The position numbers and the translations under genes are program-made. A stretch of 64,000 nucleotides of DNA from Bacteroidales bacterium (lineage in GTDB: Bacteria > Bacteroidota > Bacteroidia > Bacteroidales > UBA932). The stretch lies in NCBI GenBank assembly GCA_017549145.1, contig JAFYVM010000073.1, positions 1-64,000 on the forward strand, read 5' to 3'. The notes under the pieces were generated by a model. That model was not told where the DNA came from, ran no database searches, and saw only the letters and a program-made list of their open reading frames with translations. Position 1 is the stretch's first letter. Every line of letters begins with the position of its first letter. Below, piece after piece: positions 26,476-35,705 of the stretch.

Positions 26476-27540
26476 CTATTGCTCTATTACAAAACCGTCG
26501 GAGGTCCATACCTTAAACACCCCTCCCTCGTCATAAATAAGACAGCCCTCCACATCAGGCTGAGAAGCCAAAAAGTTCTGAGACTGCTCCAAACCTATTA
26601 CCATACAATGAGTTGCATATGCATCAGCAAGAGTAGCATCTGGAGCAAGAATTGTGGCACTGAGAAGGGTATGAGAGACAGGATATCCGGTACGCGGATC
26701 TACAGTATGGGCGTATTTCTTTCCGTCCTTAACATAGAACTTTCTATAATTTCCGGAAGTGACCACTCCATGAGGGCCTTCAGGTACACGGAAAACAGCC
26801 TGAAGATTCTGACCAGGGGTATCATTCCCATCCACAGGGCTATCAATTCCAATAGTCCAGCTATTACCTGATGGATTGACTCCGTCGCAATAAATTTCGC
26901 CGATATCCACCATCATATCCTTCACCCCGATAGAATATAGATATGCTGCCACGACATCACAGCTATATCCCTGAGCTATTGCATTATAGTTCAGCTGAGG
27001 CATAATCTCATCAGCAGAATTCAACAGGAGTGACTTAGGACTGAGCTTACCGTTATCCGAAAGAACAGAAGTCATATCCCTCTGGAGTCTTCTCATTCCA
27101 CATCCTGCAAGAATCTGGGCAACTCTTTCATCAGACGGCATTTCACCCGACTTGAATCCGAACCCCCAGACGTCAAACAATGGAGCTGACGCCACATCCA
27201 CGCAACCTTCTGTAGCATCGTAAACAGCTACAGCTCTGCCATATATATCCAGAAAAAGGCTATCAGGAATAATGTCTCCACCAGCATTAAAAGTACTCAA
27301 GAGAGAACCCTTGTTATAACCTGAAAGAGAGTTATCAATTTGGGCGAGGATAGAATCCAACGAATCTTTAATCTCCTTCTCGCTTACACTGACACCGGTT
27401 AAATTAGCCTTGACAGACCAGGTTCCACCTTGTGCATAACCAGTGAACTGAACATATTTATCAGCCTGCTGACACGATACAGCCAACAAAATGGCAGATA
27501 ACAGAATATATAGCGGGGATAACAGAGTCTTCATACGCAT
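26476..27540 (-). CDS. apbE: FAD:protein FMN transferase (ApbE), lipoprotein
   Basis: Transfers FMN from FAD onto Thr residues of proteins such as NqrB/C and RnfD/G in the periplasm. 354 residues from the chosen start MRMKTLLSPLYILLSAILLA, with lipobox Cys23. A further 91 codons of open frame upstream are rejected: they are low quality and a TATATTTG box lies between. Motifs are FTGYAQGGTWSVKA near 32, GCVDVASAPLFDVWGFG near 120, YNAIAQGYSCDVVAAYL near 180, and the metal-binding TVDPRTGYPVSH and TLADAYATHCMVIG near 285-315. Confidence 0.92.
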   Translation of the reverse strand: MRMKTLLSPLYILLSAILLAVSCQQADKYVQFTGYAQGGTWSVKANLTGVSVSEKEIKDSLDSILAQIDNSLSGYNKGSLLSTFNAGGDIIPDSLFLDIYGRAVAVYDATEGCVDVASAPLFDVWGFGFKSGEMPSDERVAQILAGCGMRRLQRDMTSVLSDNGKLSPKSLLLNSADEIMPQLNYNAIAQGYSCDVVAAYLYSIGVKDMMVDIGEIYCDGVNPSGNSWTIGIDSPVDGNDTPGQNLQAVFRVPEGPHGVVTSGNYRKFYVKDGKKYAHTVDPRTGYPVSHTLLSATILAPDATLADAYATHCMVIGLEQSQNFLASQPDVEGCLIYDEGGVFKVWTSDGFVIEQ

Positions 27541-27556
27541 AGGTAAAGTATTTGCA

Positions 27557-27564
27557 CAAATATA
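27557..27564 (-). promoter_or_regulatory. TAnnTTTG -7 box for apbE
   Basis: The minus strand reads TATATTTG, 17-24 bp upstream of the chosen ATG, supporting that start. Confidence 0.6.
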
Positions 27565-27625
27565 GCGGTTTTTCAAATTAAAATGTGCATCTTTGCAGGT
27601 TGTATATATAAACATATTATAATAG

Positions 27626-28774
27626 ATGATTACCAGATATATTCGAAACATCATATTCGCATCTCTTGCTGTTTTGGCAGCCGTATCGTGTAAGGACGAC
27701 GAAGATGAGGTTAAACCGCCAATGGACGGCACCCTTGTAGTCGATGGTGTTGAAACGTACGTCAACGCCAGAACTGATTCAAGAGAAATCACATTGAAGC
27801 CAAGCGGTGTCACTCATCCTGACGGAAAGGGTATCGGTTATTGCTGGAAAGTAACTCCTGGCATGACGACTTATGACACAACCCGCTTCGAAAATGGTCT
27901 GAATATCAAGGGAGAGCCTTCGGACGGTACATTCAAGTATACATTGAAGGACTCTGTAGCTACATATTCTATCTATTGCTACGCATTTGCAGACGGCTAC
28001 TCATCAAAATCTTCTACATCATACACAACTGTAGTCAGAGGAGGCGTACAGCTTACTCCTGATGATCCACAGGTATCAATCACAAACAGAAATATTATTG
28101 AGAACGGTAAGCCGCTTGCAGGCACTGACTACTACTATATTTCTGCCGGATCACATGACTGGATTGCGTACAACATGTATGAAGAAGGTGGTATTCCATA
28201 TCTCCATTATGAAGCATTGTCAGACGTTTTAGGACGTTTTTACTCATACGATGAAGCTAAGGCAATCTGCCAGAACCTTCCTGCAAACGGAGGAAATGCC
28301 TGGAGACTCCCAACCGATGAAGATTGGGTAAATGTAGTCAAGAGCGTTACAGCAGATGCCACAGGAGACTTCAGCGCAAAGGTTCACGAAGACATCTACT
28401 GGGACATCAAAAAGAACGGCAAGCCAAGTCTTTCGTCAAGACTTATCGCTAACGCAGAGTTCAACAGCACAGTGATGTGGGAATATTGGCCAGCAGTTGG
28501 AGCAATTGCAAACACTTCTGGACTTGCAATTATCCCAGTAGGATATGCAAACCTCGGTATTACCCCAGAGATCAAATCAAAGTCTGCTTATCCAAACGCA
28601 TTGTTTGAGGGAGAATTCAAGCTTGCAGCATTCTGGACTGCTGATGAAGTTGAGGGTAACTCAGAGATGGCTTATTACAGATACATCAACACAATGGATC
28701 CTTTCTTCATGATCGGAAAGGGTTACAAGAAAACATTCGGAGCATCAGTAAGATGCGTAAGAGACTCAAACTAA
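27626..28774 (+). CDS. FISUMP-domain surface lipoprotein
   Basis: A 382-residue lipoprotein with lipobox AVSC and Cys22, followed by acidic KDDEDE, the usual surface-export context. The N-terminal ~120 residues look like a beta-sandwich. The C-terminal ~230 residues match the FISUMP-type domain (Fibrobacter major paralogous domain), with YDEAKAICQNLPANGGNAWRLPTDEDW, AAFWTADEVEG and GASVRCVRD at the end. No function is known for the domain beyond abundance on Bacteroidota/Fibrobacter surfaces. It is divergent from apbE and its stop overlaps the stop of the convergent LolA-like gene. Confidence 0.8.
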   Translation: MITRYIRNIIFASLAVLAAVSCKDDEDEVKPPMDGTLVVDGVETYVNARTDSREITLKPSGVTHPDGKGIGYCWKVTPGMTTYDTTRFENGLNIKGEPSDGTFKYTLKDSVATYSIYCYAFADGYSSKSSTSYTTVVRGGVQLTPDDPQVSITNRNIIENGKPLAGTDYYYISAGSHDWIAYNMYEEGGIPYLHYEALSDVLGRFYSYDEAKAICQNLPANGGNAWRLPTDEDWVNVVKSVTADATGDFSAKVHEDIYWDIKKNGKPSLSSRLIANAEFNSTVMWEYWPAVGAIANTSGLAIIPVGYANLGITPEIKSKSAYPNALFEGEFKLAAFWTADEVEGNSEMAYYRYINTMDPFFMIGKGYKKTFGASVRCVRDSN

Positions 28775-29394
28775 CGCAGATCGGTAATCATCCAGGAAGA
28801 ATCAAATCCTGAAAGATCAAGAACATAGTAAGTCAATGGCTTCTTTTCAGAAAAAGTCATTGACTTTATTTTTACATCTAACTCTCCGCCATCCGTTGTC
28901 TTAAATGAGCCAGAGGTAAAGACCGGATTAGAGTCGGCTACATTTATCACAACAGTACCGGACGCGATACCACAAGCCTGCTTTGGAGAAAGCTTATATG
29001 TCTGAGTATTCCCGTTCTTTGTTGGAGCACCGATAGAAAAAATCTTGTTAAGATTTGCCAACAGGAGGACTGGATTAGAAAGATAAGCATCAGCACCTTG
29101 AGCTACTGAATCAATAAGAATCTCCTTTCCTGTCTGATCTACGACCCATAGGGTTGAACCATTACAGTAAATACTGATTCCACTGGCTTTCATCAAGTAA
29201 GAAGTATCCTGTGTAGTTAGGGTTCCCTCTCCCACTGTCTTTACCCCAGACATACCTAGAGTATAGCTATAACTTAGGTTCGAAGCCTTGCTTGACATTT
29301 TAGCACAAAGCTGCTCAAGGGAAGAAGTCCCCTGAGCAGCTGCTGCGGTACAAAGTCCACACAAAACGAGTGCGGATATGATTATTCTTCTCAT
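28771..29394 (-). CDS. LolA-like outer-membrane lipoprotein carrier
   Basis: A 207-residue protein with a cleavable signal peptide (MRRIIISALVLCGLCTAAAA, then QG). The rest fits the LolA-like fold, which carries lipoproteins across the periplasm: SLEQLCAKMSSKASNLSYSYTLGM, the extended strand region GEGTLTTQDTSYLMKASGISIYCNGSTLWVV, and the TKNGNTQTYKLSPK region. It lies four bases downstream of ftsK, a pairing seen widely in Bacteroidales. Similarity to LolA is at the level of fold and position, so lipoprotein transport is inferred. Confidence 0.8.
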   Translation of the reverse strand: MRRIIISALVLCGLCTAAAAQGTSSLEQLCAKMSSKASNLSYSYTLGMSGVKTVGEGTLTTQDTSYLMKASGISIYCNGSTLWVVDQTGKEILIDSVAQGADAYLSNPVLLLANLNKIFSIGAPTKNGNTQTYKLSPKQACGIASGTVVINVADSNPVFTSGSFKTTDGGELDVKIKSMTFSEKKPLTYYVLDLSGFDSSWMITDLR

Positions 29395-29398
29395 TTTA

Positions 29399-31858
29399 TC
29401 ACTTTACAAAAGCGCTTAAGATTTCCTCAAGCTCATTAAATGTGCTAACCAGCACCTGACGTGGCTTTGATCCTTCCTGAGGGCCCACAATTCCAGCAGC
29501 CTCAAGCTGATCCATTACACGTCCTGCTCTTGCATAACCCATACCAAGTCGTCTCTGCAAGTCAGATGTAGAGCCTCTCTGTGAGGTGACGATCATGCGG
29601 GCAGCTTCCTCAAACATAGAGTCAAGGTTCTGCATATCGATAGTTCCGCCACCTGGCTCTCCCTCCTGTGATTCTGGAACAGGAAGATAGTATGGAGTAG
29701 TATAACACTGCTTGTAGCCGGTCTGTTCACCGATGAATGAGGTAATCTTATTGATTTCAGTCATACTTACTAGCGAGCACTGAACACGTTCAGTATCTAC
29801 ACCTGCATAGTAAAGCATATCTCCCTTACCTGTCAAACTTTCCGCTCCCTTGGCATCAAGAATTGTCTGCGAGTCAACTCGGCTGACAACACGGAAGGCA
29901 ATACGTGTCGGGAAGTTAGTCTTGATAAGACCGGTAATTACGTTTACCGAAGGACGCTGAGTTGCGATGATGACATGAATACCAGCAGCTCTACCCTTCT
30001 GAGCAAGACGTACAATCGCATTACTGATGTTATTCGCCACCTTTCTGGCATCACCTGATGAACCACCTGTCATTGTAAGGTCAGCATACTCATCGATTAC
30101 GACCACAAGGTATGGAAGGTGTTTATGTCCCTCTGTCGGAAGGAGATGACGCTCCTTGTACTTGTTATTGTATGACTTGACCTCATTTACTCCAGCTGCA
30201 GCCAACAGTTTGTAACGCTCATCCATCTCGATACAGAGAGATGAAAGTACCTGTTCTGCCTTCTCTGGAGTCTTGATGATTGCATTAGCGCGCTCATCTT
30301 CCTCGCTTATCGCCATTGGAAGCACTGCAAGATAATGCTTCAAGAGAGCATTATAAGCTGTAAACTCCACCATCTTAGGATCAATGAAAACGAACTTAAG
30401 TTCAGATGGATGCTTAGCATAGAGCAATGACGAGATGATTACATTCAAAGCCACTGACTTACCCTGTTTTGTCGAACCAGCAACAAGAAGGTGCGGCGCA
30501 TCAGCAAGGTCAAATGTCTTCACCTTCTGAGTAATTGTATATCCCAAAGCAATCGGAAGATCAGCCTTACTATTTCGGAATGCAGCATCGTTCAGTGTAG
30601 CCTTCAAAGGTACAATCGACCTCTTGATGTTTGGCACCTCGATACCTACTGAATCCGCCAAGGTAACAACGCGCACATCCTTAGAACCGAGAGCCATACC
30701 GATCTCCTTGTAAAGTCCCTCAATTGCAGAAATCTTCACTCCAGGAGCAGGTACCACCTTGTACAATGTCACAGTCGGACCAACAATAGCAGACACCTTG
30801 TCAATCTTGATCTTATAGTTAAAGAGAGTCGTACGGATACGGTTGTTATTCATCTCAAGCTCTTCCTTGCTGACCTCATGCTTTCCATCAGCATAGTCCT
30901 CCAACAGGTCAAGAGAAGGGAATTCATATCTTTCCAGCTCGCCTCTTACATCTATCCAAGGCAATTCTTCAGTAACTTCTGTAGACAACTCCTCACCCAC
31001 AATCACCTCCATATTCTCAGGATTCTGCTGCTCTTTCTCCTGAATCAGCACTGGTTCTGGTTCAAGCTCTGGTTCAAGTTCCGGTTCGTTCTCTGAATCA
31101 AGCTCCAACTCATCAACTTCTTCTGAGTCAACATCCTCAGGCTCAACCTCACCCACGATTGCATCATCATCGTCGTCTTCTACTTCCTCTGTTCCCTCTT
31201 CTTCCACTGTTGTTTCTTCCTCAACTGCAGACTCCTCTACAGTTTCCTTGATAGCGGCAAACCATTTTTCAAATCGCGAGCTAGCGATAATCAACCAGGC
31301 AACTACAAGCAACAGAAGAATGAAAAGCACGGGGATATTACCGATAAGATTTTTCATCCAGGCTATTACAGCTGCCCCTGCATCACCACCGAGGCCACCA
31401 CCAAATACTACGTCATCAGAGAACAGAGACGAAGCATACGATAGGATCATGGACAGAATGAATGTTACTGAAACAGACAAGCATACGATTCTGAAAGTAC
31501 CTAAACTCTTCTTCCAGAATATCATTCTATATGATAGAAATCCCAATAGGAACACCAATACGACCGAAGCCAGTCCAAAGCACTCAGAAACAAGGAAATG
31601 ACTAAGATCATAACCCAACTTACCTCCCCAATTCTGCACCTCTGCTGCCTGATCCAACATGTCTGGAGAGGTCAACAGACTCTGGTCTGCCTTCCAAGTA
31701 AACAGATAAGAACCTACAGACACCAATGTGTACAGGGTAAACGCAGTAAGTGCCCATCCAGCATACTTGATCAGTGTAGACTTACGCTCTTCTGAGATGC
31801 CAGCAAAGAGTCTGAATCTCTTACGAGCCTTTGATTTTGTCTTTTTATCTTTTGCCAT
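29399..31858 (-). CDS. ftsK: DNA translocase FtsK
   Basis: Septum-anchored DNA motor that clears chromosomes at division and activates XerCD. 819 residues. Four to five transmembrane helices lie at the N-terminus (about 30-195). A strongly acidic linker follows (about 205-290) with runs such as EVEDDDDDAIVGEVEPED and an ELEPELEPEP repeat. Then comes the RecA-like motor with Walker A GSTKQGKSVAL, VVVIDEYADL and IIATQRPSVNVITGLIK, and last a gamma winged-helix domain (YARAGRVMDQLEAAGIVGPQ) that reads KOPS. It sits between DUF4290 and the LolA-like gene with six- and four-base gaps. Confidence 0.96.
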   Translation of the reverse strand: MAKDKKTKSKARKRFRLFAGISEERKSTLIKYAGWALTAFTLYTLVSVGSYLFTWKADQSLLTSPDMLDQAAEVQNWGGKLGYDLSHFLVSECFGLASVVLVFLLGFLSYRMIFWKKSLGTFRIVCLSVSVTFILSMILSYASSLFSDDVVFGGGLGGDAGAAVIAWMKNLIGNIPVLFILLLLVVAWLIIASSRFEKWFAAIKETVEESAVEEETTVEEEGTEEVEDDDDDAIVGEVEPEDVDSEEVDELELDSENEPELEPELEPEPVLIQEKEQQNPENMEVIVGEELSTEVTEELPWIDVRGELERYEFPSLDLLEDYADGKHEVSKEELEMNNNRIRTTLFNYKIKIDKVSAIVGPTVTLYKVVPAPGVKISAIEGLYKEIGMALGSKDVRVVTLADSVGIEVPNIKRSIVPLKATLNDAAFRNSKADLPIALGYTITQKVKTFDLADAPHLLVAGSTKQGKSVALNVIISSLLYAKHPSELKFVFIDPKMVEFTAYNALLKHYLAVLPMAISEEDERANAIIKTPEKAEQVLSSLCIEMDERYKLLAAAGVNEVKSYNNKYKERHLLPTEGHKHLPYLVVVIDEYADLTMTGGSSGDARKVANNISNAIVRLAQKGRAAGIHVIIATQRPSVNVITGLIKTNFPTRIAFRVVSRVDSQTILDAKGAESLTGKGDMLYYAGVDTERVQCSLVSMTEINKITSFIGEQTGYKQCYTTPYYLPVPESQEGEPGGGTIDMQNLDSMFEEAARMIVTSQRGSTSDLQRRLGMGYARAGRVMDQLEAAGIVGPQEGSKPRQVLVSTFNELEEILSAFVK

Positions 31859-31864
31859 GGTGTC

Positions 31865-32530
31865 TTATTTTCTCTGTTTCCAATTTTTGCCATTTCTATG
31901 GCGCTGATTTGACTTACCTTTATTCTGATTATTTCCCTGCTTTGGATGATTCTGCTCAGATCCCCCTCTTGACAGCTGAAGTCCCTCTGGAATACTGATT
32001 CTATAATCAGACATTCTCTCTATATCCTGAAGGATTGTCTCGTCTGCAACAGTATCCTTATTCCAGATCAGATACTGCTGGCGCATGTACATTGCCAAAG
32101 TTCTGATCATTGCTGTCTTCTCATCACCATCTTCCTTTTCCGCAATAAGGTCAATCATATTCTCGATATTTCTACCGTAATGAGTCGCCTTCAACGGTTT
32201 CTTGTTGAGTGGAACAGGAAGCGGCTGCTGGTGAAGACTCTCCGGAGCGGGAGCCGGATATGGAGAATCCACATCGAGAGTAAATCCAGAAATGATATGT
32301 AGGTGATCCCACAACTTATGCTCATAATCATCCTGATGATGAACAGCAGGATTTATGATTTCCATGACCTTGATGATAGCACGAGCCTGCTCATTGCGCT
32401 TCTGTCTATCCTCAATAGTCTTCAGATAATCCACCATCTTCTGCACATTTCTTCCATACTCCGGAATGTACAGAGTCACCCTTTCTGTATTATAAAGTAA
32501 TTTACAAGTATCTACCTCATTATTCTCCAT
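31865..32530 (-). CDS. DUF4290 domain-containing protein
   Basis: A 221-residue protein with the DUF4290 opening (LLYNTERVTLYIPEYGRNVQKMVDYL), a repeated YGRNIENMIDLI motif near 120, and LAMYMRQQYLIWNKDTV near 155. The last ~35 residues are basic and Asn/Gln/Lys-rich (GNNQNKGKSNQRHRNGKN), suggesting nucleic acid contact. The function of the family is unknown. It lies six bases upstream of ftsK and has its own -7 box just after addA. Confidence 0.85.
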   Translation of the reverse strand: MENNEVDTCKLLYNTERVTLYIPEYGRNVQKMVDYLKTIEDRQKRNEQARAIIKVMEIINPAVHHQDDYEHKLWDHLHIISGFTLDVDSPYPAPAPESLHQQPLPVPLNKKPLKATHYGRNIENMIDLIAEKEDGDEKTAMIRTLAMYMRQQYLIWNKDTVADETILQDIERMSDYRISIPEGLQLSRGGSEQNHPKQGNNQNKGKSNQRHRNGKNWKQRK

Positions 32531-32554
32531 ATATCTACATTTTTATGTAACTGA

Positions 32555-32562
32555 CAAAGATA
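32555..32562 (-). promoter_or_regulatory. TAnnTTTG -7 box upstream of DUF4290-ftsK
   Basis: The minus strand reads TATCTTTG in the 39-bp gap after addA, so ftsK may be transcribed without the nuclease genes. Confidence 0.6.
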
Positions 32563-32569
32563 AGAAATT

Positions 32570-35500
32570 TTATCGAAGCTCCACGATATTTCCGCTGTCC
32601 AAATACCATAGAAATCCTGAAACATCCGTATATCCCATCCTGCGCCACATATCCATATATCTCTTCACCTGCCTTTCGTATTTGCGATAATGCTCACCGA
32701 ACTTATAATCAATCACTTTCACCTCGCCATCAGTCACCACTACCCTATCCGGTCTATATACCGATCCATCAACATCAATTATCGATGCTTCATTATACAA
32801 TGCATCAGGATTCTGAGGGAACCATTGGCGGTCAGCCACCCCTGCAACTGCAGCTGTAAGATGAATCTGTGCCATCTCCGCTTCTTCCGGTGTCAACAGA
32901 CCATTATGTCTGGCATGAGCAACAGCAGAAGGTATATCTTCCGGTGACTTGACCTGAGCGAGAATATCATGAAGTACTATACCTCTGATTCGATTAGACG
33001 ATGACACTCCTGCCTTATCCTCACTGAAGAAATCAAGAGAGTCAGCAGAGAACTTAAGCCTTCCCCTCTCTCGTACATCCACTTCCTCATCATCAAGTGA
33101 TATTGTCGGATTCAAAGGAATAGACGGAAATTCCTCGCCACTGACTATAGGGAAATCTGATATCTGTGACTTGTCTGCCTTTCTAAGCGAATTAAAATCC
33201 ACCATCTTACCTTTCTCAAACCACACATTATCTTCCTCCACCCCACTCGTAATATCACTAAACAATGTATTTGTAGATACGAACCAATATAGAATCTGAG
33301 AAAAATCCTTAAACTCAGGAAGCAGTCCATTAGAAACAGCTTCAATACATTTTGCAGGAGGAGTCTTGGCTATAATATGCATACCAAGAGCAGCACGGGT
33401 CATCGCCACATAGATAGTATTGATATTATCCACATGCTGGAGGAAGTTCTCCTTCTCATAATACTCCGCAAATAAAGTATCCTGCGAAGACTTAGATAGG
33501 CTCACATCATATACTCCCTCTGCTACTCCCTCAAGCTCAGTCTCTTCAAGATCTGGAGAACACCAATAGCTATCTGCCTTATAGAGAGTTATATTCTCTG
33601 CGAAAGGAATGATGACGTATGGAAAATCCAGACCTTTAGATTTATGAATAGTCATAATCCTCACGCTGTCTCTCGATGACGGAGAGCAGATTGACGGATC
33701 CTTTTCCTGCCAGTACTTAAGGAAGCCTCTCAGGCTGTTTCCATTAACAGAGACATACTCCTGAATGCAATCCATAAACGATTGTATATGGAGAAGTTCA
33801 CCTTTCCATATTTCATCCTTGTCTCCCTTGCGAATGCCACGGTACAACTCCTCAGCTATATCCATCAGAGAAGCACATCCGTTTGGAAGACTTACTTCCA
33901 ACATACCCGCAAGGTATCCGGCAACTGTATCATCCGGATTATCCATGTATGACATAAGCGAAACCAATCGCCTCACTGTCAAGGCATTCTTAACCTTCAG
34001 CGAATCATCCGTCACTACTGATATTCCATTCTCTATCAAATGATTAGCGACACGTTCTCCCGAGATATTGCTACGGACCAATACGGCTATTTCCGAGAGT
34101 AGAGCACCTGCCTCACGCGCGGCCGCAATAGACTTGAGCACTTCATCCAACTCTGCATCCTTATCACAGAATGTCAGACGCACATTTCCGCCCGGCTTAT
34201 CCTTCTTTGCTACAGCCTGCTCTACATCCGCATAAATATCCTTAAGTTCCAATATCTCTGCTGCAGCCTTGAAGAACTCATTATTGAAGTTCACGACATT
34301 GGACAGGCTTCGATAATTCGTATCCAAGACCTTCTCCTCATGCCCTGGAAATTCAGCCGGTATAATCTCATCAAGAAGTTTCCAATCAGAGCCTCTCCAT
34401 CTATAGATACTCTGCTTAACATCACCCACGATGAGGTTCTCACCACCTTGAGACTCACTATTCTGCAATAGCGGACTGAAATTCTGCCATTGTACACTCG
34501 AAGTATCCTGGAACTCATCCAAAAGGAAGTGTTCGTATCTTACACCTATCTTTTCATATACAAACGGAGCATCAGATCCATCAATGATATTCTTTAGAAG
34601 GACATTTGAGTCATCAATACACAGGACATTCTTTTCCTTCATGAGTTCATCGTAGGTCCTGGTAAGTTCAGACGCAACTCCCAATCCATATAGCTGTTCA
34701 TCAAGGATACATGCGGTATTATATACAGCATACTCCTTTGTCCATAATGAACAGAAATCCTCTAACGGAGCCTCCAGGAAAGGATATACCAATGGAAGCA
34801 GTTTGGGCGCCTTAGATTTTGCAAACCACTTCTCAGAATCAAGAGCCTTTTCTATAAAACTCTCCTTTGGAGCTACCAGTTTATCATTCTGAGTCAGTTC
34901 ATCATACGTATATAGCGTACTGAGGAACTTCCTGTTACTATCCTTAGGATCAACTCCAGCACCTTCCAGGATATTCAACGCTGCCCTTGCAGTATTCTTT
35001 ACCTGAGCCCTGAAACTCTCCTGAATAGCACGACATTTCTGGCGGATCTCAAGCAATCGCTCCTTAGAGCACAGATCATCCGGATCAATTCCAGCTTTCT
35101 CTATAGCTTCCTGACGCTGAGGAGATTTCAGCCTTTTTGCCATCTCCATAAGGTTTGCATCCAAGCTATAGCGACCTCCCTGCTCAATCTGCTCCAGGAC
35201 ATTCTTAGTCAACCATGATAGTAATCCGCCATCATCTTCTGTCAAGGAATCCAGGATTCGGTCCACACTCTCAGCCACCAGAGAATCCTTATCAAGTTCC
35301 ACCTGATATGAAGCAAAATGACCTATTTCACGTGAAAATGCCTTTAGAGTATGCTGAAAGAACCTGTCAATCGTACTCACGGCAAAGGCACTATAATCAT
35401 GAAGGATATCCTGAAGTACACTCTTTGCCTTCTCCTGAAGCTTTTCATCAGATGGAAAAAGAGATGGAATGAAGTCATCATGATAATCTGACTCTGAAGG

Positions 35501-35692
35501 ATTGGACGCCATAATATGCAATTCCTTCAAAATACGGCTCTTCATCTCATCTGTTGCCTTATTGGTAAAGGTAACTGCAAGAATATGCCTGTAGGCATAC
35601 CTGTCATCACTCTTCAAAAGCAGTGAAATATATTGTCTTGCAAGGCTGTAGGTCTTACCTGAGCCTGCAGAAGCTTTCATCAATTGTAACAT
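32570..35692 (-). CDS. addA: AddA-like UvrD-family helicase/exonuclease subunit
   Basis: Superfamily 1 helicase and nuclease subunit of an AddAB-type recombination nuclease that resects double-strand breaks. 1040 residues. Walker A ASAGSGKT is at 7-14 and the UvrD-type LLDEFQDTSSVQW (Walker B) is near 395. DVKQSIYRWRGSDW and TIHKSKGLDFPYVIIPF follow, then VAMTRAALGMHI. The C-terminal ~200 residues hold a PD-(D/E)XK nuclease core: YRPDRVVV and KVIDYKFGEHYRKYERQVKRY, with D, D and K in place. It follows addB by 13 bases. Confidence 0.93.
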   Translation of the reverse strand: MLQLMKASAGSGKTYSLARQYISLLLKSDDRYAYRHILAVTFTNKATDEMKSRILKELHIMASNPSESDYHDDFIPSLFPSDEKLQEKAKSVLQDILHDYSAFAVSTIDRFFQHTLKAFSREIGHFASYQVELDKDSLVAESVDRILDSLTEDDGGLLSWLTKNVLEQIEQGGRYSLDANLMEMAKRLKSPQRQEAIEKAGIDPDDLCSKERLLEIRQKCRAIQESFRAQVKNTARAALNILEGAGVDPKDSNRKFLSTLYTYDELTQNDKLVAPKESFIEKALDSEKWFAKSKAPKLLPLVYPFLEAPLEDFCSLWTKEYAVYNTACILDEQLYGLGVASELTRTYDELMKEKNVLCIDDSNVLLKNIIDGSDAPFVYEKIGVRYEHFLLDEFQDTSSVQWQNFSPLLQNSESQGGENLIVGDVKQSIYRWRGSDWKLLDEIIPAEFPGHEEKVLDTNYRSLSNVVNFNNEFFKAAAEILELKDIYADVEQAVAKKDKPGGNVRLTFCDKDAELDEVLKSIAAAREAGALLSEIAVLVRSNISGERVANHLIENGISVVTDDSLKVKNALTVRRLVSLMSYMDNPDDTVAGYLAGMLEVSLPNGCASLMDIAEELYRGIRKGDKDEIWKGELLHIQSFMDCIQEYVSVNGNSLRGFLKYWQEKDPSICSPSSRDSVRIMTIHKSKGLDFPYVIIPFAENITLYKADSYWCSPDLEETELEGVAEGVYDVSLSKSSQDTLFAEYYEKENFLQHVDNINTIYVAMTRAALGMHIIAKTPPAKCIEAVSNGLLPEFKDFSQILYWFVSTNTLFSDITSGVEEDNVWFEKGKMVDFNSLRKADKSQISDFPIVSGEEFPSIPLNPTISLDDEEVDVRERGRLKFSADSLDFFSEDKAGVSSSNRIRGIVLHDILAQVKSPEDIPSAVAHARHNGLLTPEEAEMAQIHLTAAVAGVADRQWFPQNPDALYNEASIIDVDGSVYRPDRVVVTDGEVKVIDYKFGEHYRKYERQVKRYMDMWRRMGYTDVSGFLWYLDSGNIVELR

Positions 35693-35705
35693 AGCCCACT
35701 AATTA

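Noticed and set aside
27541..27813. 91-codon N-terminal extension of ApbE
   Set aside because: It lacks similarity, overlaps the divergent FISUMP gene start, and a -7 box lies within it; the lipoprotein leader starts at 27540.
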